Source of the DNA: Dokdonella_A sp046347015
GTDB lineage: Bacteria > Pseudomonadota > Gammaproteobacteria > Xanthomonadales > Rhodanobacteraceae
DNA length: 64,000 nucleotides
Direction: 5' to 3'
Assembly: GCA_046347015.1 (NCBI GenBank)
Contig: JAXMHA010000014.1
Coordinates: forward strand, 1 to 64,000
The first letter of the stretch is position 1. The number at the start of each line of letters is the position of its first letter. A program made the translations under genes and the position numbers. Positions 17,859 through 25,135 of the stretch are shown here, one piece after another. Under the pieces are notes generated by a model. The model was not told the DNA's origin. It did no database searches and saw only the letters and a program-made list of their open reading frames with translations.

Positions 17859-19139
17859 ATGAAGATCCTCGTGATCGGCTCGGGCGCCCGCGAACACGCA
17901 TTGGCGTGGAAGCTCAGGCAATCGCCGCGGGTCGACGAGGTGCTCGTCGCTCCCGGCAATGGCGGCACCGCGGGCGAACCGGGGCTGCGCAACATGGCGG
18001 TGGCGGTGAACGACATCGACGGGCTGCTCGCACTCGCGCAGCGCGAAGGCGTCGGGCTGACCGTTCCCGGTCCGGAGCTGCCGCTGGTACTCGGCATCGT
18101 CGACCGCTTTCGCGCCGCGGGACTTCCGTGCTTCGGCCCGACCCGCATCGCCGCCCAGCTCGAGGGATCGAAGGCGTTCGCCAAGGATTTCCTGATCCGG
18201 CACAACATCCCCACCGCGCGCCATGCCGCGTTCGACGAACTCGCACCGGCGCTCGCCCACGTGCGCCGGCAAGGTGTTCCGATCGTCGTCAAGGCGGACG
18301 GGCTCGCCGCGGGCAAGGGCGTCGTCGTCGCCATGACGCTCGCCGACGCCGAACAGGCACTGCACGACATGCTGGGGGCGCATTCCCTCGGGGCCGCGTC
18401 CGCGCGAGTCGTGATCGAGGAGTTCCTGCCGGGCGAGGAAGCCAGCTACATGGTGCTGTGCGACGGCCGCGCCGTGGTTCCGCTCGCGACCAGCCAGGAC
18501 CACAAGCGCCGCGACGAGGGCGACCTCGGCCCGAACACCGGCGGCATGGGCGCGTACTCGCCCGCAGGCGTGGTCACGCCGGAAGTCGAGCGTCGCGTAC
18601 TGGAGGAAATCGTGAATCCCACCGTCGCCGGAATGGCGGCCGAAGGCGCGCCATTCACGGGATTCCTGTACGTCGGCCTGATGATTGCCGCCGACGGTTC
18701 ACCACGCGTCGTCGAGTTCAATGTGCGCCTCGGCGATCCGGAAACGCAACCCATCCTGATGCGCCTTGCTTCGCCGCTGGCCGATGCCGTCGAGCGTGCC
18801 GCCGGCGGCGCGCTCGACGGCGCGAAGCTCGAGTGGGACCCGCGCCCTGCCGTCGGTGTCGTCATTGCCGCGGCGGGCTATCCGGGGTCCGTCAGGCAAG
18901 GAGACATCATCACCGGCTCCGGGCGCGACTTCGGCCCGGACGTCAAGGTGTTCCATGGCGGCACCCGCCGCGCGGACGGTTCGCTGGTGACGGCGGGCGG
19001 ACGGGTGCTGACCGTATGCGCTCTCGGGGACGACATCGCCATTGCGCGCGACCGCGCCTATGGGGCCGCGCGATCGATCCGCATCGACGGTGCGTTTTTC
19101 CGCCGCGACATCGCGCACCGGGCCATCGCACGCTCCTGA
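17859..19139 (+). CDS. purD: phosphoribosylamine-glycine ligase (GAR synthetase)
   Basis: A 426-residue ATP-grasp enzyme that joins 5-phosphoribosylamine and glycine in purine synthesis. It begins MKILVIGSGAREHALAWKL. ATP-grasp elements include KADGLAAGKGVVVA (about residues 146-159), the DHKRRDEGDLGPNTGGMGAYSP loop region and EFNVRLGDPETQP. An AGGAG ribosome site lies seven bases before the ATG. It ends 36 bp before the convergent TPR-protein gene. Confidence 0.97.
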   Translation: MKILVIGSGAREHALAWKLRQSPRVDEVLVAPGNGGTAGEPGLRNMAVAVNDIDGLLALAQREGVGLTVPGPELPLVLGIVDRFRAAGLPCFGPTRIAAQLEGSKAFAKDFLIRHNIPTARHAAFDELAPALAHVRRQGVPIVVKADGLAAGKGVVVAMTLADAEQALHDMLGAHSLGAASARVVIEEFLPGEEASYMVLCDGRAVVPLATSQDHKRRDEGDLGPNTGGMGAYSPAGVVTPEVERRVLEEIVNPTVAGMAAEGAPFTGFLYVGLMIAADGSPRVVEFNVRLGDPETQPILMRLASPLADAVERAAGGALDGAKLEWDPRPAVGVVIAAAGYPGSVRQGDIITGSGRDFGPDVKVFHGGTRRADGSLVTAGGRVLTVCALGDDIAIARDRAYGAARSIRIDGAFFRRDIAHRAIARS

Positions 19140-19175
19140 TGCTCCGAGGCGGCGCGGCGCGGACCGCCCGGCTGG

Positions 19176-20867
19176 CTATTTCTTCGGCGTTGCCGCCTTC
19201 GCCGGCTTGGGCGGCAGGAGGATCGCCGGCGGCGGCGGGTCGTAGAGTGGACTCGAAGCCGGCCATGGGTCCGCCGGCATCTTCTTCGCACTGAAATCCT
19301 TGTAGAACTCGCGATACACGGCGACTTCCGCCTTGCGCCCACTCGCGGTCAGGTCGAACATCGCGCCCGCTTGCGTCGCGATCGCATCCGGCCAGCGGCC
19401 ATTCGCGGCCAATGCCAGCGCGTAGGTTTCCCCGGCTGCCGGAGAGCGGACCGAGCGATACAGGCGTTCGCCGTCGGCCAATGCCTTCTTCTTCTGTTCG
19501 GCGCTGCTCGCCGGGCAGGTGCTGGCGACCCGCACCGACATCTGCATCAAATATCCCCAATCCGGTTTTGCCGCGAGCACCCGATGGATCGCATCGGCGG
19601 CCCGTGCGCACTGCCCGGCGCGCCCTTCCGCCGCGACGTACTTCGCCCACGCGGAACCCGCGTCGGGCGCGAGGCGCGTGAGCCACAGATACTGACCCGC
19701 CGCGTCCGCGTAACGGTGCTCGCGCATGTAGAGGTCACCGAGTCGCTGGTGCGGTTCAGTCAGGCTGTCCTGCGCAGAAATGGCCCGCAGGTACGCGGCG
19801 GCAGCGCCCGCCGGGTCATGCGACATCTCGAGCACGATGCCCTGACTCAGGTTGGCGAGGGCGTTGCCCGGGGCCACGCGGATCGCAGCGTCGGCGCGCG
19901 CGCGTGCCTGGTCAAGGTCACCGGCCGCCGCATCGACCCGCGCGTACATCGCGAGCGCGACCGGGTCGTTCGGCTTGCGGCGCAACGCATCGTCGAGGCT
20001 GGCCCGGGCCTTCGCAAAGTCGGCGACCGCAACGGATCGTGTCGCCGCCTCGAGATCGGCGACGAAAGGATCCGCAGGCGTGGCTGGCACCTTGCCGGCG
20101 GGTCCGTCGGGAGCAGCCGAGGTACCAGCGAGGTCGAATTGGCCTTGTGCAATCGGATCGAAGAACGCGACCACGCCCTTGCCGATGCGCGCCCGCGCCG
20201 CTTGCGCCGCCGCGGTGTCGCCCGCGCCTTCCGCTGCCTTTGCGCGCAGTTCGTACAGCGAGGTTGCTTGCGGTTGGAGTTTCAATGCCGCATCGACGTC
20301 CGCCAGCGCGGTCCGGTAGTCCTTCGCCGTCAATGCGACCTGCGCCCGCAGTGCGTAGGGTGCCGCCTGGTCCTGGTGTCGCGCGAGCCAATCGTCGAGC
20401 AGTTTCCGGGCCGCGGCGACATCGTTGGCGGCAAGATACAGGCGTGCGAGCGACAGCCGCGCCGGGAGGTAGTCAGGCAACAGGCTCACGGCACGCTGGT
20501 ACAACGTGGTCGCGACGGCATTGTCCTTGCGGGCTTGTGCATTCGCCGCTTCGAGATAGACCCAGCGGCCATCGTTCGGCTGCAGGGCCGCGGCGTTCTC
20601 GAACGCGACTCGCGCGACGTCGAACAGTCCCGCGGCTGCGTAATCGATTCCGATCAGCGCGAACGACTCGACCAGCCGGTCACCGACGAGTTGCGTCACC
20701 TGCCGGTCGAATTCCGCGCGATCCTTCCGCAGCTGCCCGGCCTGCGCCTGCGGCAGACGGGAGTAGTCGGGAACCGGGAGCGGTTTTACGAGGGGTTCGG
20801 CGACACCGATCGCCGCGACGACCAGAAACGACAATATGGCGGGAGCGGCGAATGGAATTCGGGGCAT
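19176..20867 (-). CDS. exported tetratricopeptide-repeat protein
   Basis: A 563-residue protein with an N-terminal signal or anchor (hydrophobic residues 10-24 in PAILSFLVVAAIGVAEP) and many tetratricopeptide helices. Clear repeats include AAGLFDVARVAFENAAALQPNDGRW, AVATTLYQRAVSLLPDYLPA and YADAAGQYLWLTRLAPD. The C-terminus is proline- and lysine-rich (PPPPAILLPPKPAKAATPKK). It follows ampE after 181 bp on the same strand. It probably acts as a periplasmic scaffold, but no partner can be read from the sequence. Confidence 0.82.
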   Translation of the reverse strand: MPRIPFAAPAILSFLVVAAIGVAEPLVKPLPVPDYSRLPQAQAGQLRKDRAEFDRQVTQLVGDRLVESFALIGIDYAAAGLFDVARVAFENAAALQPNDGRWVYLEAANAQARKDNAVATTLYQRAVSLLPDYLPARLSLARLYLAANDVAAARKLLDDWLARHQDQAAPYALRAQVALTAKDYRTALADVDAALKLQPQATSLYELRAKAAEGAGDTAAAQAARARIGKGVVAFFDPIAQGQFDLAGTSAAPDGPAGKVPATPADPFVADLEAATRSVAVADFAKARASLDDALRRKPNDPVALAMYARVDAAAGDLDQARARADAAIRVAPGNALANLSQGIVLEMSHDPAGAAAAYLRAISAQDSLTEPHQRLGDLYMREHRYADAAGQYLWLTRLAPDAGSAWAKYVAAEGRAGQCARAADAIHRVLAAKPDWGYLMQMSVRVASTCPASSAEQKKKALADGERLYRSVRSPAAGETYALALAANGRWPDAIATQAGAMFDLTASGRKAEVAVYREFYKDFSAKKMPADPWPASSPLYDPPPPAILLPPKPAKAATPKK

Positions 20868-21048
20868 GGAACGAGGCTGGCCGTCAGTGCGGCCGCAGCA
20901 GCGACAGGGGGCGGCAGTTTAGCAGCGCGAAGAGACGGTCCGTTGAACGCCGGAGCCAAGGAAGGTTCGCGCAGCATCCGCATCGGGCGCTTGCGCCGAG
21001 CCGCCTGCTGGCCGCCCGACGATCTGGCGGACGACCGTGCGGGGAAGG

Positions 21049-21924
21049 CTAGGCCAGCCAGCCCGCCAGCACCAGCAACGCGACGGCCACGATCCACGCC
21101 ACGAGGATGCGCCGGACCACGGCGCGTGCGTCGGCGAGGACAACCAACGGATCACCGGAGTTGGTGTTGCCTTCGTCCCCGGCCAGCACATCGGCGTCGA
21201 TTCCCGCGCGCGCGACCACGGCGAGGAACCCCGAATCCAGCGCGAAATGGTGGTCACCCCGGGCGACGACGTGGCGGCGCCATGCACGGATCACCGAATC
21301 GAAATCCGATACCAGGGCCAGCGTCAACGCCATCAAATGCGCCGGAATCCAGTCCACGACCTGCCGGGCGCGCTCGAACAGGGCGCTCTGCCCTTCCGAC
21401 GGTTCGCCGGGAACCGCCTCGCCGGCAAGGATGCGAATCATCCGGTACCCCAGCGCGCCCGCCGGCCCGAGCACGACGAACCAGAACAGCACCCCGAACC
21501 ACCGGGCCAGTGCACAGCGGAAGACCGCGTCAATCATGTCGCCCGGGGTGAATGGCAGGGCTTCGCCCTCGGCTCCGTCGCGAAGGTCCTGGGCCGCGGC
21601 CACGCGCGCATCGGCGTCGGGCGCATGCAACACGGCATCGACGTCCGAGTCGAGTTCGCGCGGACCCCACGAATACAGCAACACCACTACGGCAAACGCG
21701 AGCGCAGGCAACCCGTAGGCAACTCCCGCGAGGGCCGACTGCACGACGGCACACGCGACGAACGCGGCGATCGCGATCAGCCACGCCCGCGTCGCGGCGC
21801 GGCCCTCGTCCGCGGCCCCGTGGCGGCGCCGGCGAAGCCAGCGGAACCCGCGCAAGCGCCGCTCCCGCGGGACCATCAGGACGATCGCCAGCATGATCAG
21901 GATCGCCAGCAGCGTCTGTGCCAT
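21049..21924 (-). CDS. ampE: AmpE-like regulatory membrane protein
   Basis: A 291-residue inner-membrane protein of the AmpE/CobD-like family. The family core FRCALARWFGVLFWFVVLGPAGALGYRMI (about residues 133-161) is clear. Hydrophobic segments lie at the N-terminus (AQTLLAILIMLAIVLMV), around residues 46-80, and at the very C-terminus. In E. coli AmpE sits beside AmpD in beta-lactamase regulation; no ampD is present here, so the role in this organism is open. The start at 21924 places the first helix as in homologues; a longer frame exists but overlaps the end of nudC. Confidence 0.8.
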   Translation of the reverse strand: MAQTLLAILIMLAIVLMVPRERRLRGFRWLRRRRHGAADEGRAATRAWLIAIAAFVACAVVQSALAGVAYGLPALAFAVVVLLYSWGPRELDSDVDAVLHAPDADARVAAAQDLRDGAEGEALPFTPGDMIDAVFRCALARWFGVLFWFVVLGPAGALGYRMIRILAGEAVPGEPSEGQSALFERARQVVDWIPAHLMALTLALVSDFDSVIRAWRRHVVARGDHHFALDSGFLAVVARAGIDADVLAGDEGNTNSGDPLVVLADARAVVRRILVAWIVAVALLVLAGWLA

Positions 21925-21988
21925 TTCGGCCTCGCCATTCCGACCCGGGAAATTGTACCCGTGACCGTGTTCCGGGATACCGGAAAGC

Positions 21989-22939
21989 TCAACCGCCGTT
22001 GCGGCGGATCGCATCCGCAAGATCGACGCCGGCCGATTCACGCATCCAGTGCGATATCAGCCGGTATGAAACCGAAAGCGGCGGCGACAGCGAGAGGGTT
22101 CGCGCCGCGAGGCCGTCGAGGATGTCCCGGGGCCGGAACCAGCGCGCTTCGGACAGTTCGTTGCCGAGGGTGATCGAAGGATCGGTGGCCTTGGCCGTGA
22201 AGCCGATCATCAGCGAGGACGGAAACGGCCAGGGCTGCGACGAATGGTATTCGCAAGCGCCGAGTCGCACCCCCGCTTCCTCGCGCACCTCGCGGCGCAC
22301 AGCATCCTCGAGCGATTCTCCCGGGTCGACGAATCCGGCCAACGTGGAATAACGCCCCGGCGCCCAGTGGGCCTGGCGCCCGAGCAGGCACGCATCGCGC
22401 CATGACACGATGACGATCATGGCCGGATCGATGCGCGGGAAGTACTCGATCCCGCACGTTGCCCGGCTGCACCGCGCGCGATGGCGGGCCGCGTTCAGGA
22501 TCAACGGCGCACCACACGCGGCACAGTATCGCGACTTCGATTGCCAGTGCGTCAAGGCACGCGCGTAGGCGAACAACCCGGCGTCGAACGGCGGCAGCAT
22601 CGTGCCCGCGCTGCGCAAGTCGAGCCAGCCACTGTCCGTATCGGCGGCGGATCGGGGCTTGGCAAGGGCCACGAACAGCGGGCCTTGCTCGTCCCGGCCG
22701 AGATAGGTCGCATCCGCGACGTTGGCCCATTCGCCGGCGGCAGTGAAATCGAGCCGGCGCAGCGCGGTCTGGCCCGGGTCGACCTGGGCCCGGCCGTCAC
22801 CATCGACGACGATGATCCGTGCGTTCGGGGATGCCCGTTCCGCGGCGATCCATCCTTCGTCGTCGCGCCGTTCGGCTTGCCGGTCGAGCGTCAAGCCGGC
22901 AAAGGTGTTGGCGAGGCTACGCTCCGCCCTGTCCACCAT
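21989..22939 (-). CDS. nudC: NAD(+) diphosphatase / NAD-RNA decapping hydrolase NudC
   Basis: A 316-residue Nudix hydrolase that cleaves NAD(H) to NMN(H) and AMP and removes NAD caps from RNA. A four-cysteine zinc ribbon (YCAACGAPL and CSRATC) precedes the Nudix box GFVDPGESLEDAVRREVREE. The NudC-specific SQPWPFPSS motif follows about 17 residues later. The ATG at 22939 has a GGGGTGG ribosome site. An upstream GTG at 22954 would overlap the erpA stop by four bases but has no such site. It is in an operon with erpA. Confidence 0.95.
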   Translation of the reverse strand: MVDRAERSLANTFAGLTLDRQAERRDDEGWIAAERASPNARIIVVDGDGRAQVDPGQTALRRLDFTAAGEWANVADATYLGRDEQGPLFVALAKPRSAADTDSGWLDLRSAGTMLPPFDAGLFAYARALTHWQSKSRYCAACGAPLILNAARHRARCSRATCGIEYFPRIDPAMIVIVSWRDACLLGRQAHWAPGRYSTLAGFVDPGESLEDAVRREVREEAGVRLGACEYHSSQPWPFPSSLMIGFTAKATDPSITLGNELSEARWFRPRDILDGLAARTLSLSPPLSVSYRLISHWMRESAGVDLADAIRRNGG

Positions 22940-22950
22940 GGCCACCCCGC

Positions 22951-23316
22951 TCACGCGGCAAACGAAGAGCCGCAGCCGCAGGTGGTACGGGCGTTCGGGT
23001 TGCGGATCACGAACCGCGCCCCCGACAGTGACTCGGCGTAGTCGACTTCCGCACCGCCGAGATATTGCAAGCTGAGCGGATCGACGAGCAGGATCACGCC
23101 ATCCGCTTCGATCGCGAGGTCGTCATCGGCTCGCTGCTCGTCGAAGGTGAACCCGTACTGGAACCCCGAGCAGCCGCCACCGCTGATGTAGACACGCAAC
23201 ATCAACGCAGGATTGCCTTCCTCGGCAATCAATTCGCGGACCTTGCCCGCGGCAGCGGCCGTGATCGCGACCGGCGCCGGGGCATCGAGATACGTCGGGG
23301 ATTCATTCACGGCCAT
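22951..23316 (-). CDS. erpA: iron-sulfur cluster insertion protein ErpA
   Basis: A 121-residue A-type carrier that delivers [4Fe-4S] clusters to target proteins, including those of isoprenoid synthesis and respiration. It has the three invariant cysteines in GGGCSGF and TTCGCGSSF and the LRVYISGGG strand. The gene sits between bactofilin and nudC and is separated from nudC by only 11 bases, so they are co-transcribed. Confidence 0.96.
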   Translation of the reverse strand: MAVNESPTYLDAPAPVAITAAAAGKVRELIAEEGNPALMLRVYISGGGCSGFQYGFTFDEQRADDDLAIEADGVILLVDPLSLQYLGGAEVDYAESLSGARFVIRNPNARTTCGCGSSFAA

Positions 23317-23371
23317 TTCGGAATCGGAACGACAACGGTGTGCATGGTATTTCAGGGCACTTGGCGGACCT

Positions 23372-23788
23372 TCAAGCCTCGGTCGGAGCGGAATCCTGGG
23401 GCCCGGTGAGCTGCCGCCGCTCGGAGTCCTGGTAGAACATCCGGCCGTCGACGCGCGCGCCGGCAGCCATCTCGAGGATCTTGTAGCAGACGTCGCCTTC
23501 GATGCGGGCGTGGTCGGCGAGTTCGAGCCGCTCGCGCACGGTCACGTTGCCTTTTACGGTGCCGTTGACGACCGCGTTCGAAACCCGTACATCGCCGGTG
23601 ACGCGTCCCTTGTCGCTGAGGGTCAGGACGGCGTCCGCGGCTTCGGCCGTGACGGCGCCTTCGACCTCGCCATCCAGGTGCAGGCCGCCGGAAAACGCCA
23701 GCTCGCCGCGAATGGTGGTGCCTTCGGCAATGAGGGTCGAAATCGCGGCGACCCCGTTCCTGCCGTTGCGCTTGTCACGAGCGAACAT
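23372..23788 (-). CDS. bactofilin (polymer-forming cytoskeletal protein)
   Basis: A 138-residue bactofilin-domain protein. The core (about residues 15-115) is a short right-handed beta-helix with the recurring G-x-ϕ-x-G-x-ϕ pattern: TIRGELAFSGGLHLDGEVEGAV, GRVTGDVRVSNAVVNGTVKGNV and ARIEGDVCYKILEM. Bactofilins polymerise without nucleotide and organise cell-wall or polar structures. The first codons overlap the end of the DUF6776 gene by 14 bp, so the two are translationally coupled and probably work together. Confidence 0.92.
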   Translation of the reverse strand: MFARDKRNGRNGVAAISTLIAEGTTIRGELAFSGGLHLDGEVEGAVTAEAADAVLTLSDKGRVTGDVRVSNAVVNGTVKGNVTVRERLELADHARIEGDVCYKILEMAAGARVDGRMFYQDSERRQLTGPQDSAPTEA

Positions 23789-24503
23789 CGACGTTCTCTC
23801 CGGTCTTCGCCGCGTCGGCCCACAGGAAATCCCTTTCGGCCCGGCCACCGTCACCATCCGCCAGGACATGCACGCGGTTGGCCACGAAGCCCTCGGGCAA
23901 CATGATGGTACCGTGCAGGCGCTGGAAATACTTGAACCCGTACGCGACTCCGGACGGATTCTGGCCTTGGCACAGGGTTTTCCAGGCCAGCGACGCGAGC
24001 TTGCCGTCCTGCATGCCGTCGACGCTGATGCTGACGCGACCCTTGGCGTCGGCGCCCTGCCGCAAGGTCTGGGTCAGGGTGACGACGAAATCCCACGCAC
24101 GCGAGTTGGCGACCGGAGTCAGGCGGATGTCGTGGACGGCCAGGCCCTGGCGGCTCGGACCGCCGACCAACCGGCCATAGAACGCGAGGTCCGAACGCAG
24201 GCCGTCGATTTCCTCTTCACGATCACGCAAGGTCTGCTGCAGGTCCTCGAGCGCGGCCTTGTCGACCCTGGACGCGCTGTCGAGAATCGCGACCCGTGAT
24301 TGCAACTCATGGTTTTGCGCCGCCAATGCGGACGGACTCCCGCTGCCGTCGCCTGCGGCCTGGTGGCGTGCACCGAGATTCGCCGCGACTGCGCCGACGA
24401 GGATCAGCGAAACGAGCCACGCGCCGCCGATCGCGGCCCACAGTCGCCACTGCCCGGGAGCATTGCGCAGGCGGACCACGAACGAGGGGGGACTTTCAGG
24501 CAT
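23775..24503 (-). CDS. DUF6776-like single-pass membrane protein with coiled coil
   Basis: A 242-residue protein with a short cytoplasmic tail, one transmembrane helix (about residues 22-41, WAAIGGAWLVSLILVGAVAA), a periplasmic coiled coil (about 62-105) and a C-terminal beta-rich domain with DFVVTLTQTLRQG and GFKYFQRLHGTIMLP. It resembles proteins annotated DUF6776 that precede bactofilin in Xanthomonadales. The membrane topology would suit a link between a cytoplasmic bactofilin filament and the periplasm, but that is inference. Confidence 0.75.
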   Translation of the reverse strand: MPESPPSFVVRLRNAPGQWRLWAAIGGAWLVSLILVGAVAANLGARHQAAGDGSGSPSALAAQNHELQSRVAILDSASRVDKAALEDLQQTLRDREEEIDGLRSDLAFYGRLVGGPSRQGLAVHDIRLTPVANSRAWDFVVTLTQTLRQGADAKGRVSISVDGMQDGKLASLAWKTLCQGQNPSGVAYGFKYFQRLHGTIMLPEGFVANRVHVLADGDGGRAERDFLWADAAKTGENVDVRS

Positions 24504-24608
24504 TGCTGCGATCCGGCCGAAGCACTGGGCGACCAGCGCTTATAGTCGTCGAGCGCGGAACCCGTCAAGCCGACGCTATACTGCGATGCCCGCTTCCGCA
24601 CTCGTGCC

Positions 24609-25046
24609 ATGCTCTGGTTGAAAGCCTTCCACGTCGTGTTCGTGGTGACTTGGTTCGCCGGCTTGTTCTACCTCCCACGACTGCTGATCCATCACGTCGA
24701 CGATGACAATCCCGCGGCGCGTGCCCGCCTGTCGATCATGGAACGGCGACTCCTCGTGATGATGCATATCGGTGGTGCGCTCGCGGTGACGTTCGGGCTC
24801 CTGACCCTGTGGGCCTTCGCCCGCCTGGACCTCGCGTACCTCCGGCAAGGCTGGCTGCACGCGAAGCTGGCGCTGGTGCTCGTGCTGATCGTCTACCACG
24901 TCGTACTGACCCGGCTCGCCCACCAGAGCATCCGCGGAACGCTGCACCGGTCGAGCCGCTGGCTGCGCATCTTCAACGAAATTCCCGGCGTACTGCTCAT
25001 CGCGATCGTGGTCCTCGCCGTGGTCAAGCCGGACTGGGTCGGGTAG
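24609..25046 (+). CDS. hemJ: protoporphyrinogen IX oxidase HemJ
   Basis: A 145-residue four-helix membrane protein of the HemJ/UPF0093 family, which oxidises protoporphyrinogen IX in haem synthesis when HemG or HemY is absent. The conserved start MLWLKAFHVVFVVTWFAGLFYLPRL includes the family histidine, and KLALVLVLIVYHVVL (about residues 86-100) carries the second conserved H. The C-terminus FNEIPGVLLIAIVVLAVVKP is typical. A TATACT box lies 27 bp before the ATG but no matching -35 is seen. Confidence 0.92.
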   Translation: MLWLKAFHVVFVVTWFAGLFYLPRLLIHHVDDDNPAARARLSIMERRLLVMMHIGGALAVTFGLLTLWAFARLDLAYLRQGWLHAKLALVLVLIVYHVVLTRLAHQSIRGTLHRSSRWLRIFNEIPGVLLIAIVVLAVVKPDWVG

Positions 25047-25135
25047 CCGCCGGTCGTCGAACAAAGTGCGGTCCCCTCTTGCCCGGGACCACGCCGTCCC
25101 ATCGGCACTGGTATAGTCGCGGCGGGGGGCGACCG

